7,165 nucleotides of DNA from Gammaproteobacteria bacterium (GCA_016214925.1 JACRMO010000275.1:1-7165), one strand, 5' to 3'; positions 1 through 5,965 are shown, counted from the stretch's first letter. A program made the numbers and translations. The notes: a model not told the origin generated them from the letters alone.

Positions 1-1200
1 TCCTGCGCTTGCGTGTTGTTTTTGATCTTTGCGGAACATATCGCGGATACCGCGCACCGCCTGACGGGTGCGGTGCTCGTCTTCGATCAGGCCGAAGCGC
101 ACATGATCGTCGCCGTATTCGCCGAAGCCGATGCCCGGCGCGACCGCGACCTTGGCGTCGGCCAGCAGCTTCTTGGAAAACTCCAGCGAACCGAGATGCT
201 TGTACTGTTCGGGAATCGGTGCCCAGACGAACATGGTGCCGCGCGGTTTTTCCACCGGCCAGCCGATTGCGTTCAAACCCTCGCACAGTGCATCGCGACG
301 CTTGCGGTACATCTCGGCGATTTCGGCCACGCAGTCCTGCGGGCCTTCCAGCGCAGTGATGGCCGCGATCTGGATCGGCGTGAACATGCCGTAGTCGAGA
401 TAGGATTTCATGCGCGCGAGCGCCGCAACCAGCGTCTTGTTGCCGCACATGAAGCCGACGCGCCAACCCGGCATGTTGTAGCTCTTCGACAGCGTGAAGA
501 ATTCCACGGCGATATCCGTCGCGCCCGGCACCTGCAGGATCGACGGCGCGACATAGCCATCGAATACCAGATCGGCATAGGCCAGATCGTGGATCACCCA
601 GATGTGATGCTCGCGCGCGATCGCCACCACCCGCTCGAAGAACTCCAGATCCACGCATTGCGCGGTCGGATTGCCGGGGAAGTTCAGCACCAGCATCTTG
701 GGCTTGGGCCAGGAATCCCTGATCGCCTTTTCCAGTTCGACGAAGAGGTCGATGCCCGGCACCAACGGCACATGGCAGATATCCGCACCGGCGATGACGA
801 AGCCGTAGGGATGGATCGGATAGGCGGGATTCGGCACCAGCACGGCGTCGCCGGGACCTAAGGTCGCCAGCGCCAGATGCGCCAGGCCTTCCTTGGAACC
901 GATGGTGACAATAGCCTCGGTCTCGGGATTGAGTGTCACATCGTAGCGGCGCTGATACCAATCGCAGATCGCCTTGCGCAGACGCGGGATACCCTTGGAC
1001 AGCGAGTAGCGATGGGTATCGCCGCGCTGGGCCGCCTCGACCAGTTTGGCGACGATGTGATCCGGCGTGGGTTGGTCCGGATTGCCCATGCCGAAGTCAA
1101 TGATGTCCTCGCCCCGGGCCCGGGCCTTGGCCTTGAGCTCGTTGACGATGTTGAAGACATACGGTGGCAGGCGCTTGATGCGCTGAAATTCTTCAAACAA
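1..1200 (-). CDS. alaC: Alanine transaminase AlaC (glutamate-pyruvate aminotransferase), 3'-truncated by window edge
   Basis: PLP-dependent class I/II aminotransferase that interconverts alanine + 2-oxoglutarate and pyruvate + glutamate in the cytoplasm. I translated the minus strand by hand: 400 codons are open with no stop before position 1. E. coli AlaC has 412 residues, so only the last few are missing. Visible family landmarks are RLPPYVFN (10-17), MGNPD (38-42), TIGSKEGLAHL (99-109), NFPGNPTAQC (173-182), IHDLAY (203-208), the Schiff-base lysine in LSKSYN (K239), GWRVGF (245-250) and the substrate-binding arginine in VRF (R368). The match to E. coli AlaC runs the whole length. The start is inferred: no in-frame ATG fits. 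TTG at 1200 gives MFEEFQRIKRLPPY, which lines up with the family N-terminus, and AAGG lies 10 nt upstream. The frame stays open further upstream, but that part has no similarity I recognise. The gene is divergent from the Mth938-domain gene. Confidence 0.93.
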   Translation of the reverse strand, partial: MFEEFQRIKRLPPYVFNIVNELKAKARARGEDIIDFGMGNPDQPTPDHIVAKLVEAAQRGDTHRYSLSKGIPRLRKAICDWYQRRYDVTLNPETEAIVTIGSKEGLAHLALATLGPGDAVLVPNPAYPIHPYGFVIAGADICHVPLVPGIDLFVELEKAIRDSWPKPKMLVLNFPGNPTAQCVDLEFFERVVAIAREHHIWVIHDLAYADLVFDGYVAPSILQVPGATDIAVEFFTLSKSYNMPGWRVGFMCGNKTLVAALARMKSYLDYGMFTPIQIAAITALEGPQDCVAEIAEMYRKRRDALCEGLNAIGWPVEKPRGTMFVWAPIPEQYKHLGSLEFSKKLLADAKVAVAPGIGFGEYGDDHVRFGLIEDEHRTRQAVRGIRDMFRKDQKQHASAG

Positions 1201-1453
1201 AGCGGCGATACCTTGAAAAATGAGCGACGTGTCGTTGCCGACCGCCTGCGCGGGGCCATGCGGATCGGGCAATGCAGGGTACTGAAATACCCGCCAGGAT
1301 ACAAGATGGACGCGGTTAAACTCATTGAAAAATCTAAGAGAACAGTGTCCAGACACTAGAACCCGGGGCCGAGGAAATACGTATCGAATCTTGCGTCGGC
1401 AGGCAAACCCAGCGACCCTAGAACCTCATCCCTAGAGACTGGACCCTGATTTC
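1201..1453. promoter_or_regulatory. Divergent intergenic region between alaC and the Mth938-domain gene
   Basis: This 253-base gap must hold promoters for both flanking divergent genes. I could not assign a convincing -35/-10 pair to either. On the minus strand TTGTAT followed by poor -10 matches is the best I see for alaC. The region contains the dyad at 1344-1357 and three short ctaga-containing repeats at about 1355-1436. No RNA gene or small ORF with a ribosome-binding site was recognised. The alaC frame happens to stay open through 1201-1380, which I regard as chance. Confidence 0.4.
1344..1357. promoter_or_regulatory. Perfect dyad AGTGTC-CA-GACACT, possible operator
   Basis: Six-base arms separated by two bases lie 144 nt upstream of the proposed alaC start and about 97 nt upstream of the Mth938 start. 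The size and placement suit a homodimeric repressor site. No known operator consensus is recognised, and a short dyad like this can arise by chance. Confidence 0.25.
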
Positions 1454-1825
1454 ATGCGCTTCGCCGAAGACAGCAATGACGCCCGCTACCTGATCCGTGC
1501 CTATGCCCCAGGCCGGGTCACGGTAAACGAGGACGCCCTCACCCGCAGCCTGATCGTCAGCGCGGAACAGCTGATTCGCGATTGGCCGCCACAGGGTTTC
1601 GAAGAACTCACTCCAGTGCACCTGCGTACCGTAATCGAACTGCGTCCGGAAATTTTATTGCTCGGCACCGGCGCGCAGCTGCGTTTCCCGCATCCAAGTC
1701 TGCTCGCGGAATTGCATAGCCAGGGCATCGGCATCGAAGTGATGGACACGGCGGCCGCCTGCCGCACCTACAACATCCTCGTGTCCGAGGGACGCCGCGT
1801 CGCCGCGGCCTTATTGATGATCTGA
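1454..1825 (+). CDS. Mth938-like domain protein (DUF498/Xcc1710 family), function unknown
   Basis: A 123-residue protein that fills a single Mth938-like domain, the usual length of the stand-alone bacterial members (COG3737). Recognisable segments are ELRPEILLLGTGAQLRFPHP at 62-81 and the C-terminal half: GIGIEVMDT (91-99), then ACRTYN (102-107), then the final helix EGRRVAAALL (112-121). There is no signal peptide or membrane segment, so it is probably cytoplasmic. The eukaryotic relative NDUFAF3 helps assemble respiratory complex I and AAMDC is another homologue, but the bacterial role is not established and I assign none. ATG 1454 is the only ATG: an in-frame stop lies at 1433. The upstream sequence shows no strong Shine-Dalgarno motif. 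The gene stands alone, divergent from alaC and convergent with rpoS, with a long inverted repeat at its 3' end. Confidence 0.85.
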   Translation: MRFAEDSNDARYLIRAYAPGRVTVNEDALTRSLIVSAEQLIRDWPPQGFEELTPVHLRTVIELRPEILLLGTGAQLRFPHPSLLAELHSQGIGIEVMDTAAACRTYNILVSEGRRVAAALLMI

Positions 1826-1831
1826 CAGGGA

Positions 1832-1907
1832 TTCACACCAAAGCACGCAAAGAACGCGGAGCAAACCCGATAAGGTACTTTGCGGTCTTTGCGCGCTTTG
1901 GTGTGAA
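1832..1907. repeat. Long imperfect inverted repeat at the convergent gene ends (REP-like element/hairpin)
   Basis: Arms 1832-1852 and 1887-1907 are 21 bases each and complementary at 20 positions. The outermost 13 (TTCACACCAAAGC against GCTTTGGTGTGAA) are perfect. The loop is 34 bases. Within the arms, units like CTTTGCG/CTTTGG recur, a texture I associate with dispersed intergenic repeats of GC-rich proteobacteria (inference). The single mismatch is A-C as plus-strand RNA but a G-U wobble as minus-strand RNA. Neither side of the stem carries a downstream T run, so it is not a canonical intrinsic terminator. It could still stabilise or end both converging transcripts. It begins 7 nt after the Mth938 stop and ends 10 nt from the rpoS stop. 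Confidence 0.75.
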
Positions 1908-1916
1908 AAATCAAAC

Positions 1917-2909
1917 TCACCGAAACAACGCGTCCGATGAGAATCCCTCCGCCTCAAGGATCTCGCGCAGTCGTTTCAGAGCATCCATCTGGATCTGCCG
2001 CACGCGTTCGCGAGTGACGCCGATTTCGTGGCCGACCTCCTCCAGTGTACTGATCTTATGGCCGTGCAGCCCGAAGCGGCGCTCGACAACGTCGCGTTGT
2101 TTGTCGTTGAGCTGCTTCAGCCATAACTCAAGATTGGCGTACACATCGTCGTCGGCGAGCAGCTCGGAGGGATCGGGGTTGTTTTCGTCGGGGATGGCGT
2201 CGAGCAGGGACTTGTCGCTATCGTAGCCGATGGGAGAATCCACGGAGGCCACGCGCTCATTGAGACCGAGCATGCGTTCGACTTCAGGCAGCGGTTTATC
2301 CAGCAGTTCGGCAATCTCTTCGGCGGACGGTTCGTGGTCGAGCTTCTGCGCGAGCTTGCGGGCGGCGCGCAGATAGACGTTGATCTCTTTCACAATGTGA
2401 ATCGGCAGTCGAATGGTACGCGTCTGATTCATGATGGCGCGCTCGATGGTCTGGCGAATCCACCAGGTCGCGTACGTCGAGAAGCGGAAACCACGTTCTG
2501 GATCGAACTTTTCCACAGCGCGGATCAACCCGAGGTTGCCTTCTTCGATGAGGTCCAGCAGCGCCAATCCACGGTTCATGTAACGCCGGGCGATCTTGAC
2601 CACCAGGCGCAGGTTGGATTCGATCATGCGCTGACGGGCGCTCTCCACGCCCTTCTGCGCCAGCCGCGCAAAATAGACTTCCTCTTCGGCGGACAGCAGC
2701 GGGGAAAAACCGATTTCGTTCAGGTACAGGCGCGTGGCGTCGTGGTGCGTGCCGGGGATTTCGCCCGCCGCGAACACCATGGGCTCCTCGGGCCCCTCAT
2801 CCCCCACTTCAAGAGGAAGATCCGCCGCATCCTGATCAAGGTCGTCGGACTCAGCCTCCGCGACCTCAACTTCGTCCGCATCGCCCCCAACCTTGCGTCC
2901 TTTCGCCAT
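1917..2909 (-). CDS. rpoS: RNA polymerase sigma factor RpoS (sigma-38)
   Basis: General stress and stationary-phase sigma factor of 330 residues, the same length as E. coli RpoS. Residues 1-50 are strongly acidic and variable. Region 1.2 is about 56-90 (DATRLYLNEIGFSPLLSAEE). Region 2 is about 96-165, with the core-binding/-10 recognition segment DLIEEGNLGLIRAVEKFDP (119-137) and FSTYATWWIRQTIERAI. Region 3 begins at RLPIHIVKEINVYL (167-180); K174 aligns with E. coli K173, needed for RssB-directed ClpXP turnover. Region 4.2 is the helix-turn-helix TLEEVGHEIGVTRERVRQIQ (288-307). An in-frame GTG lies 12 nt upstream, but it overlaps the ribosome-binding site, so ATG 2909 is chosen: GGAGG sits 5 nt before it. 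The gene is the last of surE-pcm-nlpD-rpoS and the closest paralogue alternative, RpoD, is excluded by length and context. Confidence 0.97.
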   Translation of the reverse strand: MAKGRKVGGDADEVEVAEAESDDLDQDAADLPLEVGDEGPEEPMVFAAGEIPGTHHDATRLYLNEIGFSPLLSAEEEVYFARLAQKGVESARQRMIESNLRLVVKIARRYMNRGLALLDLIEEGNLGLIRAVEKFDPERGFRFSTYATWWIRQTIERAIMNQTRTIRLPIHIVKEINVYLRAARKLAQKLDHEPSAEEIAELLDKPLPEVERMLGLNERVASVDSPIGYDSDKSLLDAIPDENNPDPSELLADDDVYANLELWLKQLNDKQRDVVERRFGLHGHKISTLEEVGHEIGVTRERVRQIQMDALKRLREILEAEGFSSDALFR

Positions 2910-2919
2910 GGGTACCTCC
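2910..2919 (-). promoter_or_regulatory. Shine-Dalgarno of rpoS
   Basis: GGAGG at 2919-2915 is followed by five bases and ATG at 2909. This strong site decides the start. Translation from the upstream GTG (2921) would read through the motif itself as Glu-Val and would have no ribosome-binding site of its own. Confidence 0.8.
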
Positions 2920-2999
2920 ACGCCGTACTCAGGGACAGCGACTTGGCCAGCCGTTAGCCCCTAAGGTGATGTGCCTCCGCTCCCCACACAACCACGCAC
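2910..2999 (-). promoter_or_regulatory. nlpD-rpoS intergenic leader
   Basis: Ninety bases separate the nlpD stop from the rpoS start and form the proximal untranslated leader. A second GGAGG at about 2974-2970 has no start codon behind it. A weak TTAGGG/CCCTGA pairing can be drawn across 2932-2959, but I see no strong stem that hides the ribosome-binding site as in E. coli. No promoter of good quality was found in this stretch. Confidence 0.4.
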
Positions 3000-3755
3000 T
3001 TAGCGCCGCGGCAGATAGCGGAGTGGATCGACCGGTTTTCCGTTTCGCCGAATCTCGAAATGCAGTTGGATACGGTTGGTGCCACTGCTGCCCATGGCGG
3101 CGATTACTTGGCCTGTCCGTACCTCGTCGCCTTCTTGGACAAGTAAATCTCGATTGTGTCCGTAGGCGCTTAGATAGGTATCGTTATGTTTCAGGATAAT
3201 AAGCCGCCCATAGCCGACAAGTCCACTGCCGGCATAAACTACCCGTCCAGCCGCCGCGGCGCGCACCTGATTACCATGCGTTCCGCCGATGCTGATGCCT
3301 TTTTTCCCGCTCGTATCGCCATCGAAGGTGCGCAGGATCGGCCCGCTGGCCGGCCATTGCCAGTGAATCGGACTATCCGCACTCAGTGTGGGCGCGGGTT
3401 TGGCGGGCGCCGCGTTTGGAACGGATGCGGCACCGTGTGGCGTGCGGGTCGATGTTGTGGGTGGTGATACCGGGCGGGCTGTACGGTTCGGTGAATAGAG
3501 TCGAATCTTTTGTCCGGGATAAATCGTGTACGGCGGGCGGATACCGTTCCAGACGGCGACCGTCTGATAATCCAGACCCTGTTGCCAAGCAATGGAGAAC
3601 AGCGTGTCGCCGCGCTTCACCACATGCACACCGGGCGACGCGCGTAACGAGCGATCGTCGTCCGCGGACGTATGCACGCTGGAGGTACTGCAACCGGTCA
3701 GCGCCGCCAGCCACAGCGCGACGATCAGCGCGAATTGACCGCGACGACTCCGCAT
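3000..3755 (-). CDS. nlpD: Lipoprotein NlpD (LysM + degenerate LytM), activator of cell-wall amidase
   Basis: A 251-residue lipoprotein. Residues 1-22 are a signal peptide (MRSRR, then a hydrophobic core) ending in the lipobox LTGC, with Cys22 as the lipidated residue. A LysM peptidoglycan-binding domain spans about 42-87 (HVVKRGDTLFSIA... YPGQKIRLY). A Pro/Thr/Ala-rich linker (90-128) follows, then an M23/LytM domain at about 131-247 ending in LHFEIRRNGKPVDPLRYLP. NlpD activates AmiC-type amidases for septal splitting without cutting peptidoglycan itself. Consistent with this, three of the zinc/catalytic positions are lost (K151 and S155 for His and Asp, Q230 for the first His of HxH). Start: ATG 3755 gives a classic signal peptide and has GGAG 3 nt upstream. 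GTG 3824, just behind GGAGG at 3832-3828, would add 23 residues. The protein is shorter than E. coli NlpD (379) because the linkers are short. Confidence 0.93.
   Translation of the reverse strand: MRSRRGQFALIVALWLAALTGCSTSSVHTSADDDRSLRASPGVHVVKRGDTLFSIAWQQGLDYQTVAVWNGIRPPYTIYPGQKIRLYSPNRTARPVSPPTTSTRTPHGAASVPNAAPAKPAPTLSADSPIHWQWPASGPILRTFDGDTSGKKGISIGGTHGNQVRAAAAGRVVYAGSGLVGYGRLIILKHNDTYLSAYGHNRDLLVQEGDEVRTGQVIAAMGSSGTNRIQLHFEIRRNGKPVDPLRYLPRR
3196..3225 (-). promoter_or_regulatory. Candidate sigma-70 promoter for rpoS inside nlpD
   Basis: On the minus strand TGGACT (3225-3220, four of six matches to TTGACA) is followed by an 18-base spacer and TATTAT (3201-3196, five of six to TATAAT). Transcription would begin near 3189 and give an rpoS leader of about 280 bases. 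In E. coli and Pseudomonas the main rpoS promoter lies within nlpD, so the place fits. The caveat is that the -10 falls on conserved codons (RLIILKH) and may be a by-product of coding. Confidence 0.35.
3550..3566. repeat. Short perfect inverted repeat inside nlpD
   Basis: CAGACGG-CGA-CCGTCTG has seven-base arms and a three-base loop, within the LysM coding segment (YQTVAVWN). On the minus strand it overlaps a weak -10-like TATCAG (3569-3564) that lies 17 bases after TTGCTT (3592-3587). It could be an operator or an RNA hairpin in nlpD mRNA. It may also be chance in GC-rich coding DNA. Confidence 0.3.
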
Positions 3756-3837
3756 CAGCTCCGCGTAACCCAAGCGGGCAATACCTGGCACGGCATGCGG
3801 AATCGGCAATACACACGCCCACACACACCTCCGGACA

Positions 3838-4494
3838 TCACGCCCCCCCGCCGACCAGCGGAACGAAAGTCACCGATTCAATATCTTCGCGAGTGTACCG
3901 ATCGCCGTGCCGGGTGATCACCGCCAGAGTCTGATCGCTGCCGGCGCCGACGGGAATTACCAGTCGCCCACCGTCGACAAGTTGCTCCAGTAACGCCTTG
4001 GGAATTTCCGCCGGCGCCGCCGTGACCAGAATGGCATCGAACGGCGCCTGCTGCGGCCAACCCCAGGTACCGTCACTCTGCTTGAGACTCACATTACGCA
4101 GATTGAGTTCACGCAGGCGCTGCCGTGCCAGCGGCAGCAACGCCAGGATACGTTCGACGGTATAGACCTTCGGCACCAACTGCGCGAGCACCGCCGCTTG
4201 ATAGGCCGACCCGGTGCCGACCTCCAGCACTTTCTGCGGATTGTTCGCCAGCAGAATCTCGGTCATGCGCGCGACGATGTAAGGTTGCGAGATGGTCTGG
4301 TTGAAGCCGATGGGCAACGCGGTGTCTTCATACGCGCGCGACGACAAGGCCTCGTCGACAAACAGATGCCGCGGCGTACGCCGAATCACTTCCAGCACTT
4401 GTTCGTTGCGTATACCTTTTTCGCGCAGCCGCTCGATCAAGCGATCGCGGGTGCGTTGCGAAGTCATGCCGATGCCGCGGATATGTGGACGCAT
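3838..4494 (-). CDS. pcm: Protein-L-isoaspartate O-methyltransferase
   Basis: SAM-dependent enzyme of 218 residues that methylates L-isoaspartyl residues in aged proteins, starting their repair to aspartate; cytoplasmic. The signature segment ALPIGFNQTISQPYIVARMT (59-78) precedes SAM motif I, VLEVGTGSAYQ (89-99). DGTWGWPQ (141-148), the motif II strand FDAILVTAA (152-160) and GGRLVIPVG (175-183) follow. Motif I has Ala97 where most members have Gly (GTGSGYQ). ATG 4494 lies 5 nt past the surE stop, which suggests translational coupling. ATG 4467 would start at MTSQRTRDRL, which is where Pseudomonas Pcm begins, and would give 209 residues. I keep the upstream start because the intervening GIG looks family-like, but neither has a strong ribosome-binding site. 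The nlpD ribosome-binding site follows directly after the pcm stop. Confidence 0.95.
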   Translation of the reverse strand: MRPHIRGIGMTSQRTRDRLIERLREKGIRNEQVLEVIRRTPRHLFVDEALSSRAYEDTALPIGFNQTISQPYIVARMTEILLANNPQKVLEVGTGSAYQAAVLAQLVPKVYTVERILALLPLARQRLRELNLRNVSLKQSDGTWGWPQQAPFDAILVTAAPAEIPKALLEQLVDGGRLVIPVGAGSDQTLAVITRHGDRYTREDIESVTFVPLVGGGA

Positions 4495-4499
4495 GCGCG

Positions 4500-5246
4500 C
4501 TAACGGCCCGCCAACCAGCCGGCAACCTTATCCAAGGCGTCGTAACGGGTGAGATCGACCTGAATCGGTGTGATTGATACAAAGCCATTGCGCACGGCGT
4601 GAAAATCCGTACCCGGCCCGGCATCCTGTTCGGCGCCCGCCGGCCCGACCCAGTAGATGGGCCGGCCGCGCGGGTCCTGCGCCTTGATGACCGACTCGGC
4701 CTTGTGTCGATGCCCCAGGCGCGTGGCCTCGAAACCGGCCAAGTGTTCATAGGCAAGATCGGGCACATTCACGTTGAGGATGGTATCCGCCGGCAGCGGA
4801 TCACGGCACAGCCGCAGCACCAGTTCGCTGGCCACCCGCGCGGCGGTCTCGTAATGCTTGGGTTGGTGCGATGCCATCGACACGGCGATCGCCGGCAGAC
4901 CGAGAAAGCGCCCTTCCATCGCCGCCGCGACCGTTCCGGAATACAGCACATCGTCACCCATATTGGCGCCGGCGTTGATGCCCGACACCACCATGTCCGG
5001 CTCCTGCTCCAGCAAGCCGGTGATGGCCAGATGCACGCAGTCGGTCGGCGTGCCGTCGACGCGGATAAAGCCGTCGGGCATGACGGTCGCACGGATAGGA
5101 TTTTCCAGGGTCAACGAATTGGACGCGCCACTGCGGTCGCGCTCCGGCGCAACCACAGTGATCTCGCCATGCGCGGCAAGCGCCGCGGCCAGCGCGCGGA
5201 TACCGGGGGCTTGATAGCCATCGTCGTTGCTGATCAGAATCCGCAT
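4500..5246 (-). CDS. surE: 5'/3'-nucleotidase SurE (also exopolyphosphatase)
   Basis: Divalent-metal-dependent phosphatase of 248 residues (E. coli 253) that dephosphorylates nucleoside monophosphates and short polyphosphate in the cytoplasm; associated with stationary-phase survival. The N-terminus MRILISNDDG carries metal ligands D8 and D9. S39 lies in DRSGASNSLTL and N91 in SGINAGANMGDDVLYSGTVAAAMEGR, completing the metal site. The substrate-pocket segment TPTDCVHLA (66-74) and the C-terminal GPGTDFHAVRNGFVSITPI (210-228) are also typical. ATG 5246 is chosen because the family starts exactly at MRIL. GTG 5270 would add eight unrelated residues. Neither start has a good Shine-Dalgarno motif. 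It is the first gene of the minus-strand cluster and is divergent from the SmrA-type gene. Confidence 0.96.
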   Translation of the reverse strand: MRILISNDDGYQAPGIRALAAALAAHGEITVVAPERDRSGASNSLTLENPIRATVMPDGFIRVDGTPTDCVHLAITGLLEQEPDMVVSGINAGANMGDDVLYSGTVAAAMEGRFLGLPAIAVSMASHQPKHYETAARVASELVLRLCRDPLPADTILNVNVPDLAYEHLAGFEATRLGHRHKAESVIKAQDPRGRPIYWVGPAGAEQDAGPGTDFHAVRNGFVSITPIQVDLTRYDALDKVAGWLAGR

Positions 5247-5305
5247 GGATGCAGGGGGCTCGTCGGTCACGCTGCCAGTGATACTGTGGTGCTCATAGGG
5301 CCGAC

Positions 5306-5313
5306 ACTATACT
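5306..5313. promoter_or_regulatory. Overlapping divergent -10 elements between surE and the SmrA-type gene
   Basis: The 8-base sequence ACTATACT reads as TATACT on the plus strand (5308-5313) and TATAGT on the minus strand (5311-5306), each five of six matches to TATAAT. It is centrally placed in the gap, about 60 bases from surE and 67 from the plus-strand start. No good -35 is found for either direction, so an activator or a non-sigma-70 mode is possible. The assignment is tentative. Confidence 0.35.
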
Positions 5314-5379
5314 GGAAGCGCCCGCGTTCTCACATACACCCTCGCGGGCAATGTCTCCCGAATGTATCCTGGCGCGGCC

Positions 5380-5961
5380 ATGAAAAAACGCCCCACGCCA
5401 CCCACCGACCCTCATGAACTTCCCGAGGATGACCGCGCGCTGTTCCAGGCCAGTGTCGGTCCGGTCAAACCCGTGGTGCACGACCGTGTCGAACCCGCCC
5501 TGCCGCGGCCGCCGGCGCGCGCCAAATTCCGCGAGCGCGACGAACAGGATGTGTTGCGCGACATGCTCTCCGACGGCTTCGAGCCCGGTGATTTTGCAAC
5601 CGGTGATTTAGAAACTGGCGAAGAACTCTGGTATGCGCGTCGCGGCCTGCAACACCGCACCCTCAAGCGCCTGCGCCGTGGTCAATTCGCGCTGCAAGCC
5701 GAATGCGATCTGCACGGTCTGACCGTCGTCGAAGCGCGTCAAGCCTTGAGTACGTTCCTGCAAAACTGTCTTGCCCGTGGTCACGCGTGCGTGCGCATCA
5801 TCCACGGCAAGGGCCACGGCTCGCATCAACGCATCCCGATTCTCAAGGGTAAGGTCGGCGGTTGGCTGCGTCAGCGCGACGAGGTGCTCGCCTTCTGCTC
5901 CGCGCGTCCGGTCGACGGCGGCACCGGGGCGGTGTATGTGCTGTTGAAGAAGGGCGGATAA
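5380..5961 (+). CDS. smrA: SmrA-type Smr-domain endonuclease (Smr/MutS2 C-terminal family)
   Basis: A 193-residue protein with a variable charged N-terminal part, including a predicted helix EDDRALFQASVGPV (16-29), and a C-terminal Smr domain from about 106. Motifs are DLHGLTVVEAR (110-120), IIHGKGHGS (141-149) and GGTGAVYVLL (180-189). The linking segment RRGLQHRTLKRLRRGQF (87-103) resembles E. coli SmrA (YdaL; REGLQHGVLDKLRSGKY). Unlike E. coli SmrA it keeps the catalytic-type DLHG that SmrB uses. Smr domains are nucleases; SmrB cuts mRNA at collided ribosomes, and whether this protein does so is inference. ATG 5380 (MKKRP) is preferred over ATG 5362 because SmrB-like proteins start at this point, but no strong ribosome-binding site is seen for either. 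It is divergent from surE and has no co-directional neighbour. Confidence 0.88.
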   Translation: MKKRPTPPTDPHELPEDDRALFQASVGPVKPVVHDRVEPALPRPPARAKFRERDEQDVLRDMLSDGFEPGDFATGDLETGEELWYARRGLQHRTLKRLRRGQFALQAECDLHGLTVVEARQALSTFLQNCLARGHACVRIIHGKGHGSHQRIPILKGKVGGWLRQRDEVLAFCSARPVDGGTGAVYVLLKKGG

Positions 5962-5965
5962 CCAA

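Noticed and set aside
13..861. Long plus-strand ORF (282 codons) antisense to alaC, plus a second at 877-1359
   Set aside because: The minus strand encodes an unmistakable full-length AlaC. The antisense frames have arginine-, histidine- and alanine-rich composition, no family resemblance and no ribosome-binding site.
1826..1916. Intrinsic terminator for rpoS or the Mth938 gene
   Set aside because: The stem is long, but no T tract follows it on either strand. A repeat that may also act as a barrier is the better description.
1826..1916. RsmZ-like small RNA downstream of rpoS as in Pseudomonas
   Set aside because: The gap is only 91 bases, is filled by the inverted repeat, and lacks multiple GGA-containing hairpins.
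2334..2957. Plus-strand ORF opposite rpoS
   Set aside because: It is the mirror image of the RpoS reading frame in GC-rich DNA. Its sequence matches no protein family I recognise.
3373..3828. Minus-strand ORF in another frame starting at the nlpD ribosome-binding site
   Set aside because: The GTG start beside GGAGG is tempting, but the product is arginine/cysteine-rich with no domain, while the neighbouring frame encodes full NlpD.
4599..5417. Plus-strand ORF of 272 codons opposite surE
   Set aside because: SurE motifs are clear on the other strand, and this frame shows none of its own.
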